Assembly (NCBI RefSeq): GCF_014636295.1
Contig: NZ_BMEC01000004.1
Location: 230,234 to 294,233, forward strand
Reading direction: 5' to 3'
Length of the DNA: 64,000 nucleotides
DNA from: Marivirga lumbricoides
GTDB lineage: Bacteria > Bacteroidota > Bacteroidia > Cytophagales > Cyclobacteriaceae
Below the pieces are notes generated by a model. It was not told the origin of the DNA. It was given only the letters and a program-made list of their open reading frames with translations, and searched no databases. Below are positions 17,693 to 25,856 of this stretch, in pieces; the stretch's first letter is position 1; each line of letters opens with the position of its first letter. A program made the position numbers and the translations under genes.

Positions 17693-17783
17693 AATCTAAA
17701 ATCAGATTGTATAATCGGTAATCATTTGTTGCTCATTTTCAGATACATACCATTGATTCTCGTTGAATTACCTAATTAGGCTC
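17693..17783 (-). repeat. dispersed ~90-bp element, copy 2, supplying the MATE stop codon
   Basis: It shares the small hairpin and the body with copies at 12563-12652 and 58938-59012. Its right end (CCTAATTAGGCTC) overlaps the last codons of the MATE exporter gene: the TAA stop and the preceding Arg-Ala codons fall inside the element. Confidence 0.8.
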
Positions 17784-19119
17784 TGTTTATTAAAATACGC
17801 TTATTATCATAAAAAAGATATGCCATGCAGACAAGAGCTGCTGAGACATCTGCAATTGGAAAGGCTATCCATAGTCCTTTCAATCCAATAAAATTTGGTA
17901 AAATAAGTAAAAGAGGAATCAGGAAAAAGCCTTGTTTGGTTAAGGTAAGGAGTAGAGCAGGAATAGATTTACCAATTGCCTGATAATAAGCAGAACTAAT
18001 TAACTGTAATGCGATAAGTGGTGTGGCTAAAAAGGTAATTCGCAATGCTGGAACAGTTTCTTTAATCAATTCAGGATCGGAAGAAAAAATTCTAATTATT
18101 TGAGGGGTAAAAATCATGATCAACGCAAAAATACAAGAGGAAATAATAGTGCCTGAAAGCATTGAATTTTTCATGGTTAATTTTACTCTTCTCCATGCTT
18201 TTGCACCATAATTGTAGCCCACAATAGGCATAGAGCCCTGTGTAATTCCTAAAGCAGGAACATTTACCACCATCATCATCCTGTTGATTATTCCATATAC
18301 TGCAATACTTGACTCTCCACCATACTTGTAAAGAGAATTATTTAATACTAAGTAAAGCAAACTTACCACTCCTTGCCTGGCAAAAGTCACAGAACCAATA
18401 GAAAAGATTTCTCCTGTAATTTTCCAATTCGGAATGAAATCACTTGCCTTGAGCTTAATACCTGTTTTACCCTGAATAAAAAAAACAGCCACATAACTAG
18501 CGCTTCCCAGATAGGAGAGGGTGGTGGCCCACGCAGCTCCTTTTATACCCATATCGAAAGTAATGATAAAGAGTGGGTCTAGTATGATATTCACCACCGC
18601 AGGTACTATCATCACATACATGGCTACTCTGGGATAGCCGACTGCTCTGATAATACTGTTGGACATCATTGTATAAGCCAAAACAGGAATTCCTAAAAGA
18701 ATTATACTGAAATAATCTACTGTTGGCTTTAATATATCTCCTTTTGCGCCAAAAGCTGATAGTAAGGGTTCTATGAAAACATAACCCAATATACAAAATG
18801 TAACACCTAAAAATAAAGTGAGAGAAAGTTGATTCCCTAATGTTTTGCCTGCCTTTTCAGGTGTTTTAGCGCCTAAAGCACGAGAAATGATGGAGGCACC
18901 ACCTATACCTATCCCCATTCCTATGGACGAGATGAGAAAAGTAATAGGAAGTACCACAGTAATGGCAGCTATACCCAATGAACCAACAAAGTTCCCAACA
19001 AAAATGGTATCAACTATGCCATATACAGATAAAACCAAAATACCAATGGAGGCAGGTATAGCTTGTTTTCTTAATAATAAATTGATTGGCTTATTACCAA
19101 ATTCGTCAGATGTGCTCAT
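17776..19119 (-). CDS. MATE-family multidrug/metabolite exporter
   Basis: The 447-residue protein has about 12 hydrophobic segments and MATE hallmarks: an N-terminal LLLRKQAIPASIGILVLSVY, GTLAGSLG-like spacing in IFVGNFVGSLGIAAITVVLP, and the mid-protein repeat VPALGITQGSMPIVGYNYGA. It belongs to the DinF/NorM-type group that exports organic cations or other compounds using a Na+ or H+ gradient; substrate unknown. Its 3' end runs into a dispersed repeat that provides the stop codon, so the native C-terminus may have been altered by one or two residues. Confidence 0.93.
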   Translation of the reverse strand: MSTSDEFGNKPINLLLRKQAIPASIGILVLSVYGIVDTIFVGNFVGSLGIAAITVVLPITFLISSIGMGIGIGGASIISRALGAKTPEKAGKTLGNQLSLTLFLGVTFCILGYVFIEPLLSAFGAKGDILKPTVDYFSIILLGIPVLAYTMMSNSIIRAVGYPRVAMYVMIVPAVVNIILDPLFIITFDMGIKGAAWATTLSYLGSASYVAVFFIQGKTGIKLKASDFIPNWKITGEIFSIGSVTFARQGVVSLLYLVLNNSLYKYGGESSIAVYGIINRMMMVVNVPALGITQGSMPIVGYNYGAKAWRRVKLTMKNSMLSGTIISSCIFALIMIFTPQIIRIFSSDPELIKETVPALRITFLATPLIALQLISSAYYQAIGKSIPALLLTLTKQGFFLIPLLLILPNFIGLKGLWIAFPIADVSAALVCMAYLFYDNKRILINRA

Positions 19120-19157
19120 TAAGTATTTGTAAAAACAACTAGTGTAACGCCAGCCTA

Positions 19158-19577
19158 TCAGATAAGTTCTTTGCTGCTATTATAAAAGCTTAGCAAGAAT
19201 ACAATTGACCATAAGATGGTTCGAAGCCAGTTTACCTGAACCAATTTTATGATGTTCTCGGATAAGTCTTTTCCCACTGCTATTTGGTTGTGCAGAGGAA
19301 CTGCTTGTAAAAACGTTGAAAACCAGATGATTAATATAAGTATAAGCTGTATAGAATTAACCCAGTTGAATTCATGATAGGTTAAATAACATGAGCTAAA
19401 TAGTTGAGTAGCCATTAAAGGAAGTACTATGAAGGTGATCAGGTGAGTATATTTTTCATGCCAAATAAGAAGTTCTGATGATGAATAATAACTAAATGAG
19501 GGGTAAACAATTGTTTGGATTATCCATATTAATATGAGAAGCCCAAAATCACTTAATAGCTTTATAAGTTGAATCAT
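19158..19577 (-). CDS. small four-helix membrane protein of unknown function
   Basis: The 139-residue protein has four hydrophobic segments at about residues 5-28, 45-68, 73-92 and 115-135. A conserved-looking PLHNQI and NWLRTILWS near the third and fourth segments recall DUF1772-like small membrane proteins, but the resemblance is weak. It is 38 bp upstream of the MATE gene on the same strand and may be cotranscribed with it. Confidence 0.75.
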   Translation of the reverse strand: MIQLIKLLSDFGLLILIWIIQTIVYPSFSYYSSSELLIWHEKYTHLITFIVLPLMATQLFSSCYLTYHEFNWVNSIQLILILIIWFSTFLQAVPLHNQIAVGKDLSENIIKLVQVNWLRTILWSIVFLLSFYNSSKELI

Positions 19578-19629
19578 GTTTTTAAATTAAAATTGATTAA
19601 CATTATTTCTTTTCAGGTGTTTAAAAAAG

Positions 19630-20454
19630 ATGACAAAAAACAGGTTGTATTCGGAAACTTATATGGTTGGGCCTCATAGTGAATGGATTGTGTTTTTGCA
19701 TGGGGCAGGAGGAAGCACAGCTACATGGAAATATCAGGTAGAACAGTTTAAAGGTAATTATAATCTACTATTAATTGACCTTAGGGATCATGGTCAGTCC
19801 AAACAAATAGAACCGTCACATACTAATTATACTTTCGATGTGATTACGGAGGATGTGATGGACGTATTGCAAATGCATTATATCAAAAAAGCGCATTTTA
19901 TTACGCTATCATTTGGCAGCGTTTTATTACAGGATTTAAGTATAAAATATCCTTCGTTAGTGGCCTCTGCAATATTTGCCGGAGGCATCTTTAAAGCAAA
20001 TGTATGGATAAAATCGTTTGTGCAAATGGCAAGGTTTTTAAATGTGGTTTTGCCTTACAGCTGGATGTACAATATATTTTCATATCTCTTAATGCCAAAG
20101 AAGAGACATCAGCGATCGAGGAAGATTTATAAAATACAAGCACAAAAGCTTACAGCACAAGAGTATATGAAGTGGGTAGGTCTTTATGGAGAATTTTTTG
20201 CTTTGCTAAATAGGTTTTTCTATCAAAAAATTAGTTTTCCGGGTTTAGTAATCATGGGTAAGGAAGATTACATTTTTCTAAATGCTGCTCAATCTTTTGT
20301 TTGCAACCAAAACCATGTGAACATAGTGGTTATTGATCATGCAGGTCATATTTGTAATATTGATAGTCCTGAAGAATTTAATCAGATAGGGTATAATTTT
20401 ATCCGGAAGCATTCTTATTTATCAGCTGATTTCCCCACCATTAATGCCCAATAA
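19630..20454 (+). CDS. alpha/beta hydrolase
   Basis: The 274-residue protein has an alpha/beta hydrolase fold: IVFLHGAGGSTATW (HG oxyanion motif), LIDLRDHGQSK, and the nucleophile elbow TLSFGSVLLQDL (Ser at about residue 95). The Asp in MGKEDYIF and the His in DHAGHICN complete a plausible triad. Substrate is unknown. It overlaps the convergent DoxX-like gene by 40 bases at the 3' ends, so the two transcripts are antisense there. Confidence 0.87.
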   Translation: MTKNRLYSETYMVGPHSEWIVFLHGAGGSTATWKYQVEQFKGNYNLLLIDLRDHGQSKQIEPSHTNYTFDVITEDVMDVLQMHYIKKAHFITLSFGSVLLQDLSIKYPSLVASAIFAGGIFKANVWIKSFVQMARFLNVVLPYSWMYNIFSYLLMPKKRHQRSRKIYKIQAQKLTAQEYMKWVGLYGEFFALLNRFFYQKISFPGLVIMGKEDYIFLNAAQSFVCNQNHVNIVVIDHAGHICNIDSPEEFNQIGYNFIRKHSYLSADFPTINAQ

Positions 20455-20828
20455 ATAAGCAGTGGATGTATAACTAATAATCGTGCCCACCCAATCCATT
20501 CAGCCACACATAATCCACTTTGAATGCAGGAACCTTCCTGTATAAAATATATGTGGGAAGGAATAAAAGCAACCAGCATTAGGATGAGCAGATAGGCAGT
20601 TACTTTTCTTATTGCCCGAAAATGAATTGCTATAGCTAAAATTATTTCTGCAATACCACTTATAATATTAATTGTTGGATGATAGGGTAAATAATCAGGT
20701 ATTAAAGGAAGATAGAAAGATGGGTTGATGAAATGATTAACACCTGCTGCTAAATAAAAGAAAAAAAGAATATAAACCGAACACTTACTTTTAAGCAATC
20801 TGGTAAGTTTTAAATTGATGTGCTTCAT
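20415..20828 (-). CDS. DoxX-like small membrane protein
   Basis: The 137-residue protein has four hydrophobic helices and typical DoxX-family features: FYLAAGVNHFINPSFYLPLI near the N-terminus, GIAEIILAIAI in helix 2, and WARLLVIHPLLIYWAL near the C-terminus. DoxX-type proteins are linked to redox and membrane functions but lack a common defined reaction. The last 40 bases overlap the convergent hydrolase gene. Confidence 0.82.
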   Translation of the reverse strand: MKHINLKLTRLLKSKCSVYILFFFYLAAGVNHFINPSFYLPLIPDYLPYHPTINIISGIAEIILAIAIHFRAIRKVTAYLLILMLVAFIPSHIYFIQEGSCIQSGLCVAEWIGWARLLVIHPLLIYWALMVGKSADK

Positions 20829-21242
20829 AAGTCAGGGCAGAGCTGTTTTCTCACCATTTCAGGAGAATGGTTTTATTTGAATCAAAATTAAAGGTAATTA
20901 TATGTTTTTTTTACCTTTGTTTCGTTAAACTTGCATTTGTCAGGAACTAATACTGATATTTTAGCGATAAAATTTATTGACTTTAATAATTAGGGTTATT
21001 TATATCAATATTAAATGAAAAGCTACGTTTGCTAAAATTGGCTATTCAGAACTTATGCGAGTGTATTATAGGCGGGTAGTCGATATAAACACTTTTTTAA
21101 GATTGATGGTCAAATTGAAATTCAAAGAACAACTAAAAACTAAATATACATTCATGAAATGAGTATAATCGATAGTCACCACCTGAGGGTGAATATTAAT
21201 TTTGCGAATTACATGCCATAACTAAAGAACAAATATAGACAC
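20829..21242. other. 414-bp intergenic region
   Basis: No gene is seen. Candidate -7 boxes on the plus strand are TACCTTTG at 20912-20919 and TAATTTTG at 21197-21204; the second lies 39 bp before the next gene and is the more likely promoter for it. Nothing else stands out. Confidence 0.4.
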
Positions 21243-21848
21243 ATGAATAAAATGAAAAGATTAGCTATTATTTTTTCAGGAGCTTTTTTCCTGTCATCGT
21301 TTTCTTTGCTTGCACAATCTGAAGCAGAGGCACAGGAAAGTAATTTAAAAAGCGATTATAGAGGGCTAATAGAGAATAGTGAGACTTTTAAACAATATAA
21401 GGTTATTCCTATTGCTGAATTGAACAGTTTTGAAGGTAAACTTTCTGACACTTTGAGCAGGTATCAGAATGAAATTGCCGTAGCTGAAAATGAAGAAAGA
21501 GCGGCAAAGAAAACAGCAGATAGCTTGAGAAGTGAAGTTCAGGAGTTAACAACTAATCTGGAGGAAACTCAAAAGTTGGTGGATGGGATTTTTTTCCTGG
21601 GTATCCCTATGACTAAGTCAGGTTATAATGCACTTGTTTGGTCAATAGTAGCAATATTGGTGATAGCTCTAGGTGTGGTTTATTACTTATTTTACAATAG
21701 CCATAAAGTTACCAGGCAGACAAAGATTGATAAAGCAAGGGTTGATAATGAGTTGGAAGAACTAAGAAAAACCTCACATGAGAAACAAGTGAAGATAAAA
21801 AGAGAGTTACAAACAGCCTTAAATAAGCTGGAAGAGCATAATAGATAA
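21243..21848 (+). CDS. membrane-anchored coiled-coil protein of unknown function
   Basis: The 201-residue protein has a signal peptide (LAIIFSGAFFLSSFSLLAQ), an extracytoplasmic coiled-coil segment at about residues 60-118, one membrane segment at about 127-150 (YNALVWSIVAILVIALGVVYYLF), and a basic, helical cytoplasmic tail. This resembles a family often seen in Cytophagales, with no known role. ATG codons at residues 1 and 4 both fit; the second gives a more compact signal. A strong terminator follows. Confidence 0.8.
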   Translation: MNKMKRLAIIFSGAFFLSSFSLLAQSEAEAQESNLKSDYRGLIENSETFKQYKVIPIAELNSFEGKLSDTLSRYQNEIAVAENEERAAKKTADSLRSEVQELTTNLEETQKLVDGIFFLGIPMTKSGYNALVWSIVAILVIALGVVYYLFYNSHKVTRQTKIDKARVDNELEELRKTSHEKQVKIKRELQTALNKLEEHNR

Positions 21849-21872
21849 TTTTTAAAATTTATTTTTAGGAAT

Positions 21873-21911
21873 AAAAAAGCCAGATAATTTATTAAAATAT
21901 CTGGCTTTTTT
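21873..21911. terminator. bidirectional rho-independent terminator
   Basis: A perfect 14-bp inverted repeat (AAAAAAGCCAGATA / TATCTGGCTTTTTT) with an 11-base loop has T-runs on both strands. It serves the coiled-coil gene on the plus strand and the 22-codon ORF on the minus strand, whose stop is only 3 bp away. Confidence 0.9.
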
Positions 21912-21913
21912 TA

Positions 21914-21982
21914 TTATATAAATGTGACAATTATTAGTGTAGCAACAAGAATTCCGATGATTATTAAAAAATTTCTTTTCAT
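21914..21982 (-). CDS. 22-residue hydrophobic micro-protein
   Basis: ATG at 21980-21982 opens a frame encoding MKRNFLIIIGILVATLIIVT plus two residues (FI), ending in TAA. It has a positive N-terminus followed by a single membrane-length hydrophobic stretch. The stop abuts a strong bidirectional terminator, as expected for an expressed unit, and it lies about 80 bp past the DUF983 gene stop on the same strand. Small membrane peptides of this kind occur in many bacteria; there is no homology evidence here. Confidence 0.45.
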   Translation of the reverse strand: MKRNFLIIIGILVATLIIVTFI

Positions 21983-22061
21983 AGCTAAAAGTGGTTAAAG
22001 TTGATACTCAAAGTTAAGAAATTTTGTTTAATAAATCACAACAATAGTTAAACAGTTTTTT

Positions 22062-22442
22062 TTAATATTCTGATCTTTTTTCAGGTGCATACTTTACAAA
22101 AATATTTATATAGGCACTTCTGGAAAGGCGAAAGGTAATTGGGATAAGTAAAATGGAGGCAGAAATGGATAAAGTTAAAATGAGCCAAAGCTTTGCTATG
22201 CCCAAAATGTTAAGGGCTGTAAAAACAGTAATAATCAAAGCTACCTGCATAGCATAACTGATATACATAGCCCCATCGAAAAAAGATGGCTCCGACATGT
22301 ATCGTAGTCCACAATGACTACAATGCTTAGGCATTTTCTGAAACTTTTTTAAATTATATGCTGGCGATTCAAAGAGATCTCCCTCGTGACATCGGGGGCA
22401 TTTAAATTTAAAAATACTATATAACTTATTTCCTTTTTTCAA
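22062..22442 (-). CDS. DUF983-family membrane protein
   Basis: The 126-residue protein has two zinc-finger-like cysteine pairs (FKCPRCHEG and KHCSHCGLRY) followed by two hydrophobic helices. This is the DUF983 pattern, of unknown function. The start is TTG at 22440-22442; no ATG occurs before the first CPxC motif. It is 14 bp downstream of the IF-2-N-like gene, so the two are probably cotranscribed. Confidence 0.87.
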   Translation of the reverse strand: MKKGNKLYSIFKFKCPRCHEGDLFESPAYNLKKFQKMPKHCSHCGLRYMSEPSFFDGAMYISYAMQVALIITVFTALNILGIAKLWLILTLSISASILLIPITFRLSRSAYINIFVKYAPEKRSEY

Positions 22443-22456
22443 TTTGTTTTATGTTT

Positions 22457-23497
22457 TTATGTGTTTAGCCACCTCCAAAATTTCCCCAAAAGTGTGGTAG
22501 GCTGAGGTTTAACTTGTTTTTTATTTACTTCTGTATTAGAGGTTCTCGCTTTTTTAGGCTTATTTTTTTTCTGCTTTTCCTGGGTAGGTTTCAGTATTTT
22601 TTCTTTGTAGTAAGCCTCTTTTTTCTTTTTTCTAAGCCTTTCGGCTTCTTCCTGCTTTCTGGCTTCTCTCTTTTTTTCTCTTTCTCTTATCTGTTGAGGA
22701 GTAAGTTCTCGCTTTTTCCCTCTTGAGTTATCTTTCAGCCTTCTGTGAGCTTTCTTTTTATTAATATTTGATGACTTGTCCTTTTCGGCAGAGTGTTTTT
22801 GCTTTTCCTCTTTGGGTTTAGGCTCAGGTAAATCAATTTTACCCAGCACGTTTAATCCCTTTAATGATATTTTAGGAGCCTTTATTACTATGTCCTCTTC
22901 AGTAGAACTAGTGGTTTCAGAGTCTAAAATGTCAGCAACAGTTTTATACCTTTTAGAAGAGGGCTGTACTTCTGAGGTCAACTCATCAATTTTTTCCTTA
23001 TCATTTTCATCAACTTTTCCTTCAACATGAATGTGTGCTACATCCATGTTGTTTTCTTCTGCAGGTTTATTGTCTTCCTGAGTTTCAGCAGGCTCAAATG
23101 ATGAATCTTTGCTATTACTGTTTTTATCTTCTGAATGAAGCTCTGAGTGCTCTTGTGTTACAACTGATTGATCTTTCGGTAAAACTTTTTCAACTGATTC
23201 ATTTGATTCATTTGATTCATTACTTTTTAAAGCTACGTAATCTTTCCCGTTATTTGTTTCATCGTGAGTGGTTGGCTCAACTTCAGCTTTGCCTTTATTG
23301 TCTATGTCAGCGTTTTTTTTGGCAGCTTCTTTTTCTTCAACAGGTTTAGTATCAAAATAATCAAAAAGAAGTGAAACAGACTCTTCATCCAGTTTAGTAT
23401 TTGAATCTTTCTCTACTTCAATTCCTTTTTTACTTAAGAAAGCAATAATATCATCAGTAGTAATTGATAAATTTCTTGCTGCTTGGGCTAATCTCAT
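22457..23497 (-). CDS. IF-2 N-terminal-like domain protein with long charged tail
   Basis: The first ~50 residues (MRLAQAARNLSITTDDIIAF onward, KKGIEVEKDSNTKLDEESV) match the N-terminal helical domain of Bacteroidetes translation initiation factor IF-2. The rest is a low-complexity, charged and probably disordered chain: acidic to about residue 185, then strongly basic Lys/Arg-rich from about 225 to the end. There is no GTPase domain. A slippage-prone 9-bp repeat at 23196-23222 encodes three Asn-Glu-Ser units. It may be an RNA- or ribosome-associated protein; this is inference. It sits between icd and the DUF983 gene. Confidence 0.75.
   Translation of the reverse strand: MRLAQAARNLSITTDDIIAFLSKKGIEVEKDSNTKLDEESVSLLFDYFDTKPVEEKEAAKKNADIDNKGKAEVEPTTHDETNNGKDYVALKSNESNESNESVEKVLPKDQSVVTQEHSELHSEDKNSNSKDSSFEPAETQEDNKPAEENNMDVAHIHVEGKVDENDKEKIDELTSEVQPSSKRYKTVADILDSETTSSTEEDIVIKAPKISLKGLNVLGKIDLPEPKPKEEKQKHSAEKDKSSNINKKKAHRRLKDNSRGKKRELTPQQIREREKKREARKQEEAERLRKKKKEAYYKEKILKPTQEKQKKNKPKKARTSNTEVNKKQVKPQPTTLLGKFWRWLNT
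23196..23222. repeat. 9-bp tandem repeat inside the IF-2-N-like gene
   Basis: GATTCATTT occurs twice exactly, then once with a change, in frame, encoding Ser-Asn-Glu units. Copy-number change would keep the frame and vary the linker by three residues. Confidence 0.7.
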
Positions 23498-23529
23498 GGT
23501 TTGGTAGGCTATAAATTAATTCAGTAAAA

Positions 23530-23562
23530 AACAAAGGGAGTATCTTCTGTTAACCCCCTTTG
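23530..23562 (-). terminator. probable terminator after isocitrate dehydrogenase
   Basis: On the minus strand an 8-bp stem (ACAAAGGG / CCCTTTGT) with a 17-base loop is followed by a run of T. It begins 8 bp past the icd stop and lies just before the IF-2-N-like gene. Confidence 0.65.
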
Positions 23563-23569
23563 TAAGTGT

Positions 23570-25060
23570 TTATTCTCCCTGGCCTAATGAAAAGCCTATT
23601 TTTCCGTCAAAAGTATATAGGTTCTCTGTTTTTATCACATCAAAGCCACTTTTAACCAGTTGGGACTGAATATCTATTACTTCTTGTGCAGTAATATTTT
23701 TATATTCATACTGCCCATTTACTTTTTCAGCAGATTTCGAAATAAATCTTAACCTCCAGTGGTCAGTACAGAAAGTAGATTTCATACCTCCCGGATATAC
23801 TTTTACACCACGGTTGGTAATCATTTTAAGTTTTAAAACTTCTTTTGAAGCATCAACCAGGCTGTTTCCTAAAGCTTCTGCATCTCTGTTTTTATCATCA
23901 ATAAACACATCCACGCCCACTAATTCTTTTTTTCGTGGAGCATGCTCAGTATCTTTAATAACAATTCTGGTATCGTCACTATTGAACTCTATTTTAGCGA
24001 AGTGCTCAGGATTTTGACCTAATCTTTCAATTACCGCATCAGCAAATTCGCTGGTGTTAAGCTTTTTCTTGCTGATTGAGTCATTATAAATATCGCCCGT
24101 GTGCATTCCGTCTTCTATGGTTCTCAACCATGCATTTTGAATGTAGGCAGCTTTTTCAGCTTCACCGAAATACTGGAGCATTTGAATAGCACCATGTAAT
24201 AAACCTGAAGGGTTAGCAATTCCTTTACCTGCAATATCAGGAGCGGAACCATGAATGGCTTCAAACATAGCATATTCCTGACCAATATTTGAAGAACCTG
24301 CCAGGCCTACAGAACCCGAAATTTCTGCAGTAATGTCTGAAACAATATCACCATATAAGTTTGACGTTACTAATACATCATAATCCTGAGGCCTGTTAGC
24401 TATTCTTGCAGAAGCTATATCAATAATCTGGCTTTCGGCTTCAATATCAGGGTACTCTTTAGATATTTCTTTAAAAATACTATGGAACAATCCATCAGTA
24501 ATTTTCATAATATTATCCTTCACTAAGCAAGTAACCTTTTTGCGGTTAAACTTTCTAGCATACTCAAAAGCGTATCTAACGATTTTTTCAGTACCAGGTC
24601 TGGATATTAACTTTAAACACTGAGTTACCTCATCAGTCTGCTGATGCTCTATACCTGCATAAAGGTCTTCTTCATTTTCTCTAATCATTACAATATCCAT
24701 CACCTCATGATTGGTTTTAACATATGGGTGATAGGAAACTGCAGGCCTGACATTCGCAAACAAGCCCAATGATTTTCTGATAGTTACATTTAAACTTTTA
24801 TAACCTTTTCCCTGAGGCGTGGTAATTGGTGCTTTTAAGATCACCTTTTTTTGATGAATAGCATCCCAAGCATCTTCTGTAATTCCTGAAGTATTGCCGG
24901 CTAAAAAGGCTTTTTCTCCAATTTCGATGTGTGTAGCATCAATCTGAACATTGGCAGCTTCCAGTATTTTGAGCGTGGCGTCCATTATTTCAGGACCTAT
25001 ACCATCACCTTTGGCAATTACTATACTCAAAGGTTTTGTAGTACTTGCAGATTCTTTCAT
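23570..25060 (-). CDS. icd: NADP-dependent isocitrate dehydrogenase
   Basis: The 496-residue protein belongs to the isocitrate/isopropylmalate dehydrogenase family: IAKGDGIGPEIMDATLKIL, the substrate segment NVTIRKSLGLFANVRP, MIRENEEDLYAGIEH, and LYGDIVSDITAEISGSVGLA with the metal-binding aspartates. A ~150-residue C-terminal extension (LVGVDVFIDDKNRDAEALGN onward) is typical of the longer Thermus-type ICDH group. It converts isocitrate to 2-oxoglutarate and CO2 in the TCA cycle. Cofactor NADP is inferred from the family. Followed by its own terminator. Confidence 0.9.
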   Translation of the reverse strand: MKESASTTKPLSIVIAKGDGIGPEIMDATLKILEAANVQIDATHIEIGEKAFLAGNTSGITEDAWDAIHQKKVILKAPITTPQGKGYKSLNVTIRKSLGLFANVRPAVSYHPYVKTNHEVMDIVMIRENEEDLYAGIEHQQTDEVTQCLKLISRPGTEKIVRYAFEYARKFNRKKVTCLVKDNIMKITDGLFHSIFKEISKEYPDIEAESQIIDIASARIANRPQDYDVLVTSNLYGDIVSDITAEISGSVGLAGSSNIGQEYAMFEAIHGSAPDIAGKGIANPSGLLHGAIQMLQYFGEAEKAAYIQNAWLRTIEDGMHTGDIYNDSISKKKLNTSEFADAVIERLGQNPEHFAKIEFNSDDTRIVIKDTEHAPRKKELVGVDVFIDDKNRDAEALGNSLVDASKEVLKLKMITNRGVKVYPGGMKSTFCTDHWRLRFISKSAEKVNGQYEYKNITAQEVIDIQSQLVKSGFDVIKTENLYTFDGKIGFSLGQGE

Positions 25061-25437
25061 GTTATATTATTTGTTTTAGTGATCGCAATTCATGATGTTA
25101 AAACTAAATAAATAGCCTCAACTATCTTTTATAAGCCTAAGCAATTAACATTGGATGAAATTATTAATTAGTGTAACAACATTCAACTATCTATCTACGC
25201 TTAAATACAGTTTTGGTTCTTCAGTTTACTGGTGCAAAAATACTGTTTAAGGGGTTTGAATCAAAGCTTAAGTTTGAGTATATTATTACAGCTTAATCGA
25301 TAAGTTTTGCTTGTATGTAAGGTGATTTGAGGCCTATTTTACATTTGATAGCTTACTTCTTTATTTGATAAGAGATTAGAGGGATTTTAACACAAAATTA
25401 AATCACATTAAATAAGCTATCACCAGCTAAATTTATA
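25061..25437. other. 377-bp intergenic region
   Basis: AT-rich sequence upstream of icd and downstream of the small TM gene. No open frame, convincing promoter or hairpin was found. Confidence 0.4.
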
Positions 25438-25671
25438 TTAAACTAATTCCGGCTCATTTTTATCTTTAGGAAGACATACTCCCGGTGGTAAATCCAAAAC
25501 AGGATCGTCCGTTCCATTTGACGAGCCACCACCTCCGCCACCTTCATCGTCATCAGAATTATTATTGTTTCTGAAGACCCAGCGAATAAAATAAGATACT
25601 AAAAAGGCGGAGCTACATGCTAAAATAATGTAGTCAGGATTTTCGGCAATATATTGGAAGAAAGCTTTCAA
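25438..25671 (-). CDS. small single-pass membrane protein with Gly-rich tail
   Basis: The 77-residue product has one hydrophobic helix (about residues 13-33) followed by NNNNSDDDEGGGGGG, and a tail with one Cys. The start codon is TTG at 25669-25671; there is no in-frame ATG nearby. No family is recognised. The ordinary stop and clear membrane segment favour a real gene, but evidence is modest. Confidence 0.55.
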   Translation of the reverse strand: MKAFFQYIAENPDYIILACSSAFLVSYFIRWVFRNNNNSDDDEGGGGGGSSNGTDDPVLDLPPGVCLPKDKNEPELV

Positions 25672-25856
25672 GTTATGATTAAAACAATTATGATCTCTGA
25701 TTAATTCAACTTATACTTTTGTTGTACTAAGTACAACCTATGAAGGTTTGAAATAGCAGAAGGTTTTTTTTATTTCAGTAAACAATTTAAGTAATAGATC
25801 GGTATCCATCAATAGTTTTATAAAATAATCCATTATCTAAGTAGATAGGTATATTA

